Part shown: positions 22,301 to 31,652 of the stretch, piece by piece
How the letters are laid out: each line of letters begins with the position of its first letter
How positions within the stretch are numbered: position 1 is the stretch's first letter
Assembly (NCBI RefSeq): GCF_001043025.1
Contig: NZ_JYLD01000005.1
Span: forward strand, 62,001 to 126,000
DNA from: Pseudomonas helleri
GTDB taxonomy: Bacteria > Pseudomonadota > Gammaproteobacteria > Pseudomonadales > Pseudomonadaceae
Length of the DNA: 64,000 nucleotides
Direction: 5' to 3'
Made by a program: the position numbers and the translations under genes
Notes under the pieces: model-generated
The model's database searches: none
Seen by the model: the letters and a program-made list of their open reading frames with translations, nothing else
Told to the model about the DNA's origin: nothing

Positions 22301-25300
22301 CCGTCTGGCGTGACACCCTGAAAGCCCATGTACTGCTGAGCCTGCCCGATTACATGGTGCCGACGCAGTTGCTGTTGATCGAGCGCATGCCGCTGAGCCC
22401 CAACGGCAAGCTGGAGCGCAAGTTGTTGCCGGCGCCGCAGGCCAGCGTCAGCCAGCGGGTTTTCGAGGCACCACGCAGCGACAACGAACGTCAGTTGGCA
22501 GCGATTTGGCAAGCCGTACTGGGGCTTGAACAGGTCGGCCGTCAGGACAACTTCTTTGAGCTGGGCGGCGACTCGATCATCTCGATTCAGGTGGTCAGCA
22601 GGGCGCGGCGTGCCGGGTTGCGCTTGCAGCCGCGTGACCTGTTTCAACAGCCGACCTTGCAGGCGCTGGCCGCTGCGGCAAGCCCGCTACAGGTCGCACA
22701 CATCCCTCAAGGGCCGGTGGAGGGCACGCAAACACTGACCCCGGTGCAGCAGTGGTTCTTTGCCAATCAAACCGAGCAGCCCCAGCACTGGAACCAGTCG
22801 GTGCTGCTGGACGTGCGCGAGCCGCTGGACTTGCTGCGCCTGCAAACCGCCTTGCAGCAGGTATTGGCCCAACACGACGCGTTGCGTTTGCAGTTCCGCG
22901 AGCAGGCCGGGCAATGGACGGCGCGCTATGTGCCGCTGGACAGCAGCGCGGCCACCGATTTGCTGTGGACCGCCCAAGTGCAAAGCTGCGAGGCGTTACA
23001 AGCCTTGTGCGACGAGGCGCAGCGCAGTTTGTCGCTGCACGACGGGCCGCTGCTGCGCGCGGTGTTGATCGACCACGAGCAAGGGGCCCAGCGTTTGTTG
23101 CTGGTGATTCATCACCTGGTGGTGGACGGCGTGTCGTGGCGGGTCTTGCTTGAAGACTTGCAGGCGGCCTACGCCGGGCAAGCCCTGGCAGAAAAAACCA
23201 GCGCCTTGCAAGACTGGGCCCGGCAGTTGTCGGCCTATGCGCAAAGCCCGGCATTGATGGCAGAACGCGACAGCTGGTTGCAGCAGTTGCAAGGCGCCAG
23301 GGCCCGGTTGCCCCATGCCCGCACGGAGGCCAGCCAGGCGTTGCGTCATCGCCAGGTGGTGAGCCTGGGCCTGGACCGGGCGCAGACCCGGCACTTGCTG
23401 CAACAGGCGCCTGCGGCGTATCGCACGCAGATCAATGACCTGCTGCTGACCGCGCTGGCCCGTGCCCTGTGCGAATGGACCGGCGATTCGACGGCCTTGA
23501 TCCAGCTGGAAGGCCACGGCCGTGAAGACCTGTTTGCGGATATCGACCTGACCCGCACGGTGGGGTGGTTCACCAGCCTGTTCCCGGTCAAGTTGACCCC
23601 AGCCGCGGGCATGGCTGAGTCGATCAAAGCGATCAAGCAGCAACTGCGTGAGGTGCCGGGCAAGGGCTTGGGCTTTGGGCTGTTGCGCTACCAGGGCGAT
23701 GCCCAGACCCAAGCCAGCCTCGCGGCCTTGCCGCAGGCACGGGTGACGTTCAACTACCTGGGCCAGTTTGACCAGAGCTTCAACGACGACGGGTTATTCG
23801 TCCCGGCTCAAGCGGCCAGCGGCGCGGCGCAGAGCCTGGATTCGCCGTTGGCCAACTGGTTGTCGGTCGATGGCCAGGTGTATGGCGGTGAATTGAAGCT
23901 GGACCTGAGCTTTAGCCAGGAATGTTTCGACACGGTGGATATCGAGGCCCTGGCCTCAAGCCTTAAGGCCCAGTTGCAGGCGCTGATTGAGCATTGCCTC
24001 AACCCGCAGCACAGCGGCGTGACCCCGGCGGATTTCGCGCTGGCTAACCTGACCCAGGCGCAACTTGACCAACTGCCCGTGCCGCCACGGCAGATCGAAG
24101 ACCTGTATCCGCTGTCACCGATGCAGCGCGGTTTGCTGTTCCACAGCTTGTACGAGCCCCAGGCCGGGGCCTACGTCAACCAGCTCAGCGTCGCGGCGAG
24201 CGGGCTGGACGCCAGCCGCTTGGCGCAGGCCTGGCAGGCGACGCTGGATGCACACCCGATTTTGCGCAGTGGTTTCCATTGGCCCCAGGGCGCCAGTGAG
24301 CCGGTGCAGGTGGTGCAGCGGGCGCTGGAGTTGCCGCTAACCGTGCTCGACTGGCGCGGCCGCGCCGAGCAAACCGCCGAGCTGGAGTTGCTGGCGCGCA
24401 GCGAGCGTTTGCAGTTTGATCCGGCCCAGCCACCGCTGCTGCGTCTGGCCTTGGTGCGTCTCGATGAGCAGCGCCAGCAACTGATCTACACCCATCACCA
24501 TTTACTGCTGGATGGCTGGAGCAATGCCTTGCTGCTGGGTGAGGTGTTGCAGCGTTATGCCGGGGTTGAGGTGGCCACTCATCAGGGCCGCTTTGGCGAC
24601 TACATCGGCTGGCTGCAAGGGCAGGATGCTCAGGCCGATGAAGCCTTTTGGCGTGCGCAACTGGCGACCCTGGACAACCCGACGCTGTTGGCACAAAGCC
24701 TGGCGCACGGTGGTTCAGACAGCAGCGAGTACGCGGATCATCGGCAGGTGTTTGATGGGCCGAGCAGCGAGGCCTTCAATGCCTTTGCCCGCCAGCACAG
24801 CATCACCCTCAACACCTTGGTGCAGGGCGCTTGGGCGGTATTGTTGCAGCGTTACAGCGGTCAACAGACCGTAGCGTTTGGCGCCACTGTGTCCGGGCGT
24901 CCGGTGGATCTGCCGGGTGCAGAAAACCAGCTCGGGCTGTTTATCAACACCTTGGCGGTGATCACTCAGCCACAGGCGGCTGAAAGTGTGGCGCAGTGGT
25001 TGAGCCGCTTGCAGGCGCATAACCTGGAGCTGCGCGAGCATGAATTTACCGCGCTGAGCGATGTGCAGCGTTGGGCCGGGCGTGCCGGTGAGCCGCTGTT
25101 CGACAGTTTGCTGGTGTTTGAAAACTTCCCCATCGGCGCGGCCTTGCAGCAGGGCGCGCCAGAGGGCTTGAGCTTTGCCGTACCGGCCAACCATGAGCGC
25201 ACCAACTACCCGCTGACGCTGGCGGCGGTCAGTGAAGGCCAGTTGAGCCTGACCTGGAGCTTCTTGTGCAGCCATTTTGAACCGGCGGCCATTGCCCGGA

Positions 25301-28300
25301 TGAGCGAGCACTTGGCGTGCCTGCTGCACGCCATGGTGGCGGCGCCGTTGTGTGCGCTGGGCGAATTGCCGTTGCTAAGTGCTGTCGAGCACACCCGACA
25401 ATTGCGTGAGTGGAACCTGCCCCCTAAAGCCGCGACCGAGCAGAGTGTGCATCAGTTGATCGCCGCCCAGGCGGCGCTACGCCCTGACGCCACGGCGCTG
25501 ATCTTTGACAGCAGCACGTTCACCTATGCCGAACTCAACCAGCGGGCCAACCGTTTGGCCCATCGCTTGCGTGAACTGGGGATCGGCCCCGAAGTGCGGG
25601 TGGGGCTGGCGGTAGAACGTTCGCCGCAGATGATTATCGGCTTGCTGGCCATTCTCAAGGCCGGGGGCGCGTATGTACCGCTGGACCCGGCGTACCCGCC
25701 AGAGCGCTTGAGTTACTTGATGCAGGACAGCGGCATTGCCTTGCTGCTGAGCCAGTCGTGGTTGCGCAAGCAGTTACCGCAGATCGACGGCCTGCCGCTG
25801 CTGGAACTCGACCGTGAAGACGTCAGCTACTTGCCGACCAGCAACCCGGTCAACTTGGTCACTGCACAGAACCTCGCGTACCTGATTTACACCTCGGGTT
25901 CGACCGGGCGGCCCAAAGGCGTGAGCGTGGCCCACGGCCCGTTGGCCATGCATTGCCTGGCCATTGGCGCGCTGTACGGCATGACCCCGAACGACCGCGA
26001 GCTGCAATTTGCTTCGATCAGTTTTGACGGTGCCCACGAGCGCTGGCTGACCCCGCTGGTGTTCGGCTCGGCGTTGATGCCCCGTGACGACGAGGTCTGG
26101 AGCGCGCAGCGTACCTGCGAAGAAATCGAGCGCCACGGCATCACCATCGCCTGTTTTACCCCGAGCTATTTGCTGCAAATGGCCGATTACATTGGCGAAG
26201 CCGGGCGCAGGCTGCCAATACGCTCCTATACCGTGGGCGGTGAGGGCATGCCCAAGCACGCCTTTGATGAAGTGCAGCGCGTGTTGCAACCGCCGCGCAT
26301 CATCAACGGCTACGGCCCGACCGAAACGGTGATCACGCCGTTGATCTGGTGCGCTTATCCGGACACCCAATTTGACTCGGCGTTTTTGCCGATCGGGCGC
26401 CCGGTGGGTGAGCGCAGCGCCTATGTGCTGGATGTCAGCTTGCAGCCGCTGCCAGTGGGTGTGGCGGGTGAGCTGTATTTGGGCGGCGAAGGCATTGCCC
26501 GCGGCTATCACCAGCGCCCGGACCTGACCGCCGAACGCTTTGTGCCCGACCCGTTTGTACCGGGCGCGCGGCTGTATCGCAGTGGCGACCTGGCGCGGCT
26601 GCGCGAAGACGGTGTGGTCGAGTACCTGGGGCGGATTGACCAGCAAGTGAAGATTCGCGGGTTCCGCATCGAGCTGGGCGAAATTGAAGCCTGCTTGCTG
26701 GAGCACGATGGCGTGCGCGAAGCCTGGGTGGTGGACCGCGAAGGCCCGCTCAGCCGTCAGTTGGTGGGCTATGTGGTGGCCCGTGACCCGCTGGCCGACG
26801 AGGCGACGTTGCGCCAAACGCTGGTCGATCATCTGCGCAGCCGTTTACCCGCGCATATGCTGCCCGCCCATGTGCTGTGCCTGGCGGCGTTACCGCTGAC
26901 CCCCAACGGCAAGCTGGACCGGCAGGCGCTGCCGTCACCGCAGGCCTGCCGGGAGGTGGCTGAACGTGTCGTGCCAGGCACTCCGGCCGAGGTGTTGCTG
27001 GTTGAGATCTGGCAGGAGTTGCTGGGGCTGGAGGCGATTGGCGTCACCGAGAACTTCTTCGAGCTGGGCGGTGATTCGATCATCTCGTTGCAAGCGGTGA
27101 GCCGTGCCGGGGCCCGTGGGCTGGCCTTTACCCCCAAGCAGTTGTTCACCGCACAAACCATCCGTGCGTTGGCGGCATTGGCCCAGACTGCCGAGCCGCA
27201 ACGGCTTGAAGCCCTCAACACTCCGGCGTTTGCCCTTGCACCCGACACGCTGGCAATTGATCGCAATGAGCTGGACGATGTCTACCCGCTGTCGCCGATG
27301 CAGCAGGGCATGCTGTTCCATTGCATCGAGTCGCCCGAGCTTAATCTGTACGTCAACCAGTTGAGCGTGGCGGTTGAAGGCTTGCAGGTAGAGCGTTTTC
27401 GCGCCGCCTGGCAAACCTTGCTCGAACGCCATGAGGTGCTGCGCGCTGCGTTCCGCTGGCGTGACGGCGTGACCGAGCCGATGCAAGCGGTGTATCGGCA
27501 TGCCGAACTGCCGATTGTCGAGCTGGACTGGCGTGATCATGCCGCGCCCGAAGCCGCCTTGCAGGCACTGGCCGCGGATGAACAGGCCCGTGGCTTTGAC
27601 CTCAACTGCCCGCCGTTGATGCGCTTCACCCTGGTGCATGTGGGCGAGTCCCGTGTGCAAATGATCTGGACGTACCATCACTTGCTGCTCGACGGCTGGA
27701 GCGCCTCGCGCCTGCTCGGTGAGATGCTCCGCGTGTACGCCGGGCAGGCGTTGCCAGCGCTGACCGGGCGTTATGCCGACTACATCAGTTGGTTGCAGCG
27801 CCAGGACGCCTCGCTGGCCGAACACTTCTGGCGCGAGCGCCTGCAAGCGCTGGATGCACCGAGCATTTTGGCCAAGGCCGCGAATACTCAAGGCAGCGGG
27901 CATGGTGTGTTGTACAGCTATCTGGACAGCGCGGCGACCCAGCGTCTGCATCGCTTTGCCAATGCCCAGCGCGTCACCCTGAACACGCTGATTCAGGGGG
28001 CCTGGCTGTTGCTCTTGCAGCGTCACACCGGGCAGCGCAGCGTGGCCTTTGGCGCCACCGTGGCCGGGCGACCGACGCAATTGGCCGGGGCGCAGGACAT
28101 GCTCGGGCTGTTTATCAACACCTTGCCGGTGATCCAGATCCTCGACCCGCAGCAGGCGCTGGGCGATTGGTTGCGTCAGGTGCAGGACTACAACCTGGCG
28201 ATCCGCGACTTTGAACACACGCCGCTGGCAGATATTCAGCGCTGGGCCGGGCAGGGCGGGCAGGGGTTGTTCGACAGCATCATCGTGTTTGAGAACCACC

Positions 28301-31125
28301 CGGTAGACCGCGCTTTGCGCGGCGAGCAGGACGGAGAGCTGCGCTTTGCCGAGGTCGGCAGCGGCGGGGTGACCAACTTCCCGATGGACTTGATGGTCAG
28401 CGCCAGCGAGCAAGGCCTGGAGGTTGAATACCTGTACCTGCGCGAGCGCTTCAGTGCGCCTGAGGTCGAGCGCATTCGTGCGCAACTGGAAGGGTTGCTG
28501 GCACAGTTGCCGCAAGACGCCGAGCGTTTGATCGGTGCCATCGGCTTGCCCAACGCCTGTATCGAACCGACGCATCCCGCTCTGCCGGTGACTGATCTGG
28601 TGCAGGGCTTTAGCCAGCAGGTGTTGCGCCAGCCGCAGGCCAGGGCGCTGAGCTGTGACGGCCGCGAACTCAGTTATGCCGAGCTTGAGCGTCAAGCCAA
28701 TGGGCTGGCTTGTGAGTTGCAGTCCCGAGGCATCGGCCCGGAGGAGGTGGTGGCCGTGGCGCTGCCGCGCTCGGAGCTCACCGTCGTAGCGTTTTTGGCG
28801 GTGCTCAAGGCGGGCGCGGCGTACCTGCCGCTGGACCTGGATTACCCCGCCGAGCGTCTGGCCTATATGTTGGCGGACTCGGGCGCGAGCCTGTTGCTGT
28901 GCCGCAGCGACGTCGATCAGCGGGTGGCGTTTGATCCGGCCCTGGCGCGGCTGGAGCTGGACACACTGGCGGACGTTCAAGGCACGCCGCACCCCGTGCA
29001 GCCATTGGCCGGGCACCTGGCGTATTTGATCTACACCTCGGGCTCCACCGGCCAACCTAAAGGCGTGGCGGTGGCCCGCGAGCCGATTGCGCGACATTGC
29101 CAGGGAATTATCGAGCTGTATGAGCTGAGCCCGGCGAGCCGTGAATTGCACTTTATGTCGTTCGCGTTCGACGGTGCCCAAGAACGCTGGCTCAGCGTGT
29201 TGTTGGCCGGTGGCAGCCTGGTGATTCGTGGCGACCACCTGTGGACTCCCGAGCAGACCTTGCAGGTGCTGCATGAGCAGCAGGTCAATGTGGCGTGCTT
29301 CCCGCCGGCTTATCTGCAACAACTGGCCGAAGTGGCGCTGACCCAAGGGCCGCCGCCAGCGGTGCACACCTACTGCTTTGGCGGCGATGCGGTGCCGGAT
29401 GCCAGCTTTGAAATGGTTAAACGCGCCTTGCAACCGCAGCGTCTGGTCAATGGCTACGGCCCGACAGAAACCGTGGTCACGCCGCTGCTGTGGCGCGCCG
29501 AGGTGACGCAGCAGTGTGACGCCGCCTACGCGCCGATTGGCCGCAGCGTGGCCGGGCGCGGTGTGTACGTGCTGGATGCGGACATGAACCCGTTGCCGGT
29601 GGGCGTCAGCGGCGAGTTGTACTTGGGCGGTGAGTGCCTGGCGCGCGGTTACCATCACCAGCCCGGTTTGAGCGCCGAGCGCTTTGTGCCGGACCCGTTC
29701 GATGCCAAGGGCGGGCGCATGTACCGCACCGGTGATCTGGTGCGCCAGCGTGAAGACGGCATAGTCGACTACCTGGGTCGTCTGGACCAACAAGTGAAGA
29801 TCCGCGGTTTCCGCATCGAACTGGGCGAAATCGAAGCGCGCCTGCGTCAATGCGAGGGCGTGCAGGACGCGGCGGTCAACGTCTTTGAGGGTGTGACCGG
29901 CAAGCAGTTGGTGGGCTATGTGGTTGCCGCGCCCGGTCAGGGCCTTGAGCGCGAGGTGAAAGAGCAACTCCAGGCGCAACTGCCGGACTACATGGTGCCG
30001 GCGCAGATCGTGCAACTGGCACGGTTGCCGCTGTCGGCCAACGGCAAGCTGGATCGCCGCGCCTTGCCACAGCCCCAGCGTGCCCAAGACCATTACCGCG
30101 CGCCGCGCAATGCGCTGGAACAGGCCTTGGTGCAGATCTGGCAAAACGTGCTGGGCCTGGAGCAAGTCGGTATCGACGATAACTTTTTTGAGCTGGGCGG
30201 CGACTCGTTGCAGGTGTTGAAAGTCATCTCGCAGGTCCGTCATCAGGCGCATTTGGGCTTCAGCCTGAAACTGCGCGACCTGATGCAAAAGCCCTGCATC
30301 GCGCAACTGAGCGGTTATGAACCGCACATTGCGGCCTTTGCGCCGGACCCTTTGTTGGCGCTCAACAGCCGGGTCAGTGGCGTGCCGCCGTTGTTCTGCC
30401 TGCACGCGGGGTTTGGCACGGTGTTCGACTATGAACCGCTGGCCCGTAAATTGGACGGGCGCCGCAGCGTCTATGGAGTGCAGTGCCGAATGTTGCTGGA
30501 TCCGGCATGGCAGGACGACTCATTGCAAACCATGGCCCAGGCCTACGCCGGGCATATCCGCCAGCAGCAGGCTCGCGGACCGTATCACCTGCTGGGCTGG
30601 TCGCTGGGCGGAGCGTTGACCTTGCTGGTGGCGCAAGAGCTGGAGGCCCAAGGCCAGGAAGTGGCGTTTGCCGGATTGGTCGACAGCTACGTGGCGGGTA
30701 CGGCGCAAGCCAGTGACGGGCGTGAAGATCTACAAGACTTTTTGCGCTTCGTGCTGGGCGTGACGCAGGCCGAGGCGCAGACGCTAATGGCGGATGACCA
30801 GCATAGTGCCGAGCAGGTGATTGAAGCAGCGCTGACCACCCATGAGCATGGCGTGTTGGGGGCGGCAGAACTGAGCCAGATCTTCGCCGTGGGTGCACGG
30901 CTCAAACACTTGGCGTTGGCCCAGCGCTGCTTGCCGCAGACGCGGGTGCAGGCCCACCACTGGTGGGTGGCAGGCCGTGAAGACGAGCGCCGGGTGCACG
31001 CGGCACAAATCGGCGCGGGCGCCAGCCATGAGGTGTTGAGTGGCGGCCATTACGAATTGATGCGCCATGCGCGATTGCTGGCACAACTGGATGACCTGTT
31101 GGCTGTGCAGCTTGATCTGGCTTGA
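19345..31125 (+). CDS. pvdD: Terminal pyoverdine non-ribosomal peptide synthetase, three modules plus thioesterase: (D-Ser)-X-X-TE
   Basis: A 3926-residue cytoplasmic NRPS. Domain order: C (HHIVADGWS about 200), A4 (about 681), T4 (GGDS about 1074), E (HHLVVDG about 1255), C (HHHLLLDGWS about 1718), A5 (about 2182), T5 (about 2575), C (HHLLLDGWS about 2777), A6 (about 3229), T6 (about 3618) and a thioesterase with nucleophile motif GWSLGG (about 3750). A4 reads D-V-W-H-V-S-L-I-D (serine). A5 and A6 read D-G-E-C-T-G-G-I-T and D-G-E-C-C-G-G-V-T: related pockets with an acidic Glu, likely for lysine- or hydroxyornithine-type residues. The thioesterase marks the end of the assembly line, as in PvdD. 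Two in-frame REP insertions occur, in the first C domain and in A4. The symbol follows position, not substrate identity. Confidence 0.92.
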   Translation: MEHSTAWRIANRFASLAPQQRREFLHKMQEQGVSFGQLPIPQTASPDAPCALSYAQQRQWFLWQLDPQSAAYHIPAALRLRGELNVAALQHSFDALLERHHSLRRVFVCGSGLARDADNAEFLDNSGDAIASKPAPTDSAMLLTRHDLRDQPPSERLNLALRLVEQDIAQPFDLQHGPLLRVSLLQLDAQDHVLVLTLHHIVADGWSMGVLVDEFSQLYAAHAQGKTLALPALAIQYVDYALWQRRWMEAGELERQLDWWRGQLGSEQPVLELPSDRSRPVQPSQHGARLDFALPAELAKGLLSLARQRGVTPFMLLLASFQVLLHRYSGQQDLRIGVPVANRTRAETRGLIGFFVNTQVLRAELDGRMPFSQLLSQTRDRALDAQGYQDVPFERLVNALQGERSLSHSPLFQVMFNHQQSRPGALRGMLAGLQVESLEWQGRTAQFDLQLDTHEEGEHLLASLTYATDLFDAPRIEAMAAHWRTLLAGVVANPECAISELPMLAAHEIEATLYGLNATQQHYPGPACVHQHIEAQAAATPEACALVFAGQSLSYRELNQRANRMAHQLRESAVGPEVRVGVACERSLELVIGLLAILKAGGAYVPLDPEYPAERLAYMVEDSGISLLLTQAHVQMALPPHIPVMILDPSVGASLPRELSNDHERAENLTNLAHPENLAYVIYTSGSTGRPKGAGNSHGALYNRLAWMQQAYGLNAADRVLQKTPFSFDVSVWEFFWPLMHGAMLVVAAPGAHRDPQQLAQLIVEQGVTTLHFVPSMLQAFINSDEAVQCHSLRRIVCSGEALPIALQRQTMSNLPQAALYNLYGPTEAAIDVTHWTCVEEHRDSVPIGRPIANLRSYVLSPELLPLPTGAIGELYLAGAGLARGYHARPALTAERFVVDPFGSGERLYRTGDLARYRADGAIEYCGRIDHQVKIRGLRIELGEIEARLQEHPQVQEAVVLALDNQLVAYLVPSDVALLEHPEAQTVWRDTLKAHVLLSLPDYMVPTQLLLIERMPLSPNGKLERKLLPAPQASVSQRVFEAPRSDNERQLAAIWQAVLGLEQVGRQDNFFELGGDSIISIQVVSRARRAGLRLQPRDLFQQPTLQALAAAASPLQVAHIPQGPVEGTQTLTPVQQWFFANQTEQPQHWNQSVLLDVREPLDLLRLQTALQQVLAQHDALRLQFREQAGQWTARYVPLDSSAATDLLWTAQVQSCEALQALCDEAQRSLSLHDGPLLRAVLIDHEQGAQRLLLVIHHLVVDGVSWRVLLEDLQAAYAGQALAEKTSALQDWARQLSAYAQSPALMAERDSWLQQLQGARARLPHARTEASQALRHRQVVSLGLDRAQTRHLLQQAPAAYRTQINDLLLTALARALCEWTGDSTALIQLEGHGREDLFADIDLTRTVGWFTSLFPVKLTPAAGMAESIKAIKQQLREVPGKGLGFGLLRYQGDAQTQASLAALPQARVTFNYLGQFDQSFNDDGLFVPAQAASGAAQSLDSPLANWLSVDGQVYGGELKLDLSFSQECFDTVDIEALASSLKAQLQALIEHCLNPQHSGVTPADFALANLTQAQLDQLPVPPRQIEDLYPLSPMQRGLLFHSLYEPQAGAYVNQLSVAASGLDASRLAQAWQATLDAHPILRSGFHWPQGASEPVQVVQRALELPLTVLDWRGRAEQTAELELLARSERLQFDPAQPPLLRLALVRLDEQRQQLIYTHHHLLLDGWSNALLLGEVLQRYAGVEVATHQGRFGDYIGWLQGQDAQADEAFWRAQLATLDNPTLLAQSLAHGGSDSSEYADHRQVFDGPSSEAFNAFARQHSITLNTLVQGAWAVLLQRYSGQQTVAFGATVSGRPVDLPGAENQLGLFINTLAVITQPQAAESVAQWLSRLQAHNLELREHEFTALSDVQRWAGRAGEPLFDSLLVFENFPIGAALQQGAPEGLSFAVPANHERTNYPLTLAAVSEGQLSLTWSFLCSHFEPAAIARMSEHLACLLHAMVAAPLCALGELPLLSAVEHTRQLREWNLPPKAATEQSVHQLIAAQAALRPDATALIFDSSTFTYAELNQRANRLAHRLRELGIGPEVRVGLAVERSPQMIIGLLAILKAGGAYVPLDPAYPPERLSYLMQDSGIALLLSQSWLRKQLPQIDGLPLLELDREDVSYLPTSNPVNLVTAQNLAYLIYTSGSTGRPKGVSVAHGPLAMHCLAIGALYGMTPNDRELQFASISFDGAHERWLTPLVFGSALMPRDDEVWSAQRTCEEIERHGITIACFTPSYLLQMADYIGEAGRRLPIRSYTVGGEGMPKHAFDEVQRVLQPPRIINGYGPTETVITPLIWCAYPDTQFDSAFLPIGRPVGERSAYVLDVSLQPLPVGVAGELYLGGEGIARGYHQRPDLTAERFVPDPFVPGARLYRSGDLARLREDGVVEYLGRIDQQVKIRGFRIELGEIEACLLEHDGVREAWVVDREGPLSRQLVGYVVARDPLADEATLRQTLVDHLRSRLPAHMLPAHVLCLAALPLTPNGKLDRQALPSPQACREVAERVVPGTPAEVLLVEIWQELLGLEAIGVTENFFELGGDSIISLQAVSRAGARGLAFTPKQLFTAQTIRALAALAQTAEPQRLEALNTPAFALAPDTLAIDRNELDDVYPLSPMQQGMLFHCIESPELNLYVNQLSVAVEGLQVERFRAAWQTLLERHEVLRAAFRWRDGVTEPMQAVYRHAELPIVELDWRDHAAPEAALQALAADEQARGFDLNCPPLMRFTLVHVGESRVQMIWTYHHLLLDGWSASRLLGEMLRVYAGQALPALTGRYADYISWLQRQDASLAEHFWRERLQALDAPSILAKAANTQGSGHGVLYSYLDSAATQRLHRFANAQRVTLNTLIQGAWLLLLQRHTGQRSVAFGATVAGRPTQLAGAQDMLGLFINTLPVIQILDPQQALGDWLRQVQDYNLAIRDFEHTPLADIQRWAGQGGQGLFDSIIVFENHPVDRALRGEQDGELRFAEVGSGGVTNFPMDLMVSASEQGLEVEYLYLRERFSAPEVERIRAQLEGLLAQLPQDAERLIGAIGLPNACIEPTHPALPVTDLVQGFSQQVLRQPQARALSCDGRELSYAELERQANGLACELQSRGIGPEEVVAVALPRSELTVVAFLAVLKAGAAYLPLDLDYPAERLAYMLADSGASLLLCRSDVDQRVAFDPALARLELDTLADVQGTPHPVQPLAGHLAYLIYTSGSTGQPKGVAVAREPIARHCQGIIELYELSPASRELHFMSFAFDGAQERWLSVLLAGGSLVIRGDHLWTPEQTLQVLHEQQVNVACFPPAYLQQLAEVALTQGPPPAVHTYCFGGDAVPDASFEMVKRALQPQRLVNGYGPTETVVTPLLWRAEVTQQCDAAYAPIGRSVAGRGVYVLDADMNPLPVGVSGELYLGGECLARGYHHQPGLSAERFVPDPFDAKGGRMYRTGDLVRQREDGIVDYLGRLDQQVKIRGFRIELGEIEARLRQCEGVQDAAVNVFEGVTGKQLVGYVVAAPGQGLEREVKEQLQAQLPDYMVPAQIVQLARLPLSANGKLDRRALPQPQRAQDHYRAPRNALEQALVQIWQNVLGLEQVGIDDNFFELGGDSLQVLKVISQVRHQAHLGFSLKLRDLMQKPCIAQLSGYEPHIAAFAPDPLLALNSRVSGVPPLFCLHAGFGTVFDYEPLARKLDGRRSVYGVQCRMLLDPAWQDDSLQTMAQAYAGHIRQQQARGPYHLLGWSLGGALTLLVAQELEAQGQEVAFAGLVDSYVAGTAQASDGREDLQDFLRFVLGVTQAEAQTLMADDQHSAEQVIEAALTTHEHGVLGAAELSQIFAVGARLKHLALAQRCLPQTRVQAHHWWVAGREDERRVHAAQIGAGASHEVLSGGHYELMRHARLLAQLDDLLAVQLDLA
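19667..19757. repeat. REPIN inserted in frame in the first C domain of the terminal NRPS
   Basis: Two perfect 26-base inverted arms (TCTGTGGGAGCGGGCTTGCT at 19667 on; mirror ending at 19757) flank a 39-base spacer. It is translated without a stop as residues of the type CGSGLARDAD...IASKPAPTDS, within the N-terminal half of the condensation domain between SLRRVF and LLTRHDLR. The same element is normally extragenic (compare 8111-8199). Confidence 0.88.
21294..21318. repeat. In-frame REP-like sequence inside A4 of the terminal NRPS
   Basis: TGTAGGAGCGAGCTTGCCTC then GCGAA is a standard REP core, translated as VGASLPREL in the loop between A2 and A3 core motifs of the serine adenylation domain. 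It is in the same loop as, and opposite in orientation to, the REP at 10219. Confidence 0.72.
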
Positions 31126-31652
31126 ACGGGGGCGGAGCAAAAGATCGTTATCAAATATGAACTAAGCGATTGATTTTAAAGAATCTGTAGGAGCGAGCTT
31201 GCTCGCGATCTTTTGATCTTGATCTGGTTTTTGATCTAAGAGGCCCCGTTAAACCACGCTGGCCGAACGCAGGTTTTGCGCAGAGGGTAACCAGGCAGGA
31301 AGCCGGGTTAGCCGCGACACGGCCATGGATGGCCGATCGCGGCGGGCCCACGGAGCAAGGCCTGTGGTGAGGGCATGCCGAGCCAGAGCGAGGCACCGAG
31401 GGGTTGGGGCAAAAGCGTTTTGGTTACTTTGCCGCTTTTGCAAAGTGACGCGGCGTAAGGCCGGAACCCTAAGTGGCCGTTGCCGCAGCAACGGATATGT
31501 ACTCAAGTCAAAAGCCCCTCACCCTAGCCACTCCCGAAGGAGAGGGAATCGATTGGGGGATGCTGAAGAAAATCGGCGGCCTGTTTGCTGCGCGACAGTT
31601 GGCGCCGACGACGGGCGGCCCCACTAACAGTTTGTTATTGAGGAAAGTAGAA
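31126..31652. other. Gene-free stretch with REP and long extragenic Pseudomonas repeat
   Basis: After the NRPS stop there is a REP half (31186-31214, TGTAGGAGCGAGCTTGCTCG), then a GC-rich block at about 31229-31470 with an internal GGCCATGGATGGCC palindrome and the phrase CAAAAGCGTTTTGGTTACTTT. The style matches repeats seen between genes in many pseudomonads. A CCCTCACC...GAAGGAGAGGG hairpin follows at about 31515-31548. An open frame crosses the last part but looks non-coding. Confidence 0.6.

Noticed and set aside
26935..30405. A 1156-codon open frame on the minus strand
   Set aside because: It is antisense to the terminal NRPS, whose domains read cleanly on the plus strand. Long antisense frames are usual in GC-rich NRPS genes; it shows no start signal or known motif.
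8306..31125. A cyclic lipopeptide synthetase
   Set aside because: No starter C domain or tandem thioesterase; flanking pvdH, MbtH-like and fpv genes point to pyoverdine.
31473..31652. N-terminal extension of the alpha/beta hydrolase
   Set aside because: The extra 60 codons run through extragenic repeat DNA; a strong ribosome site precedes the ATG at 31653.
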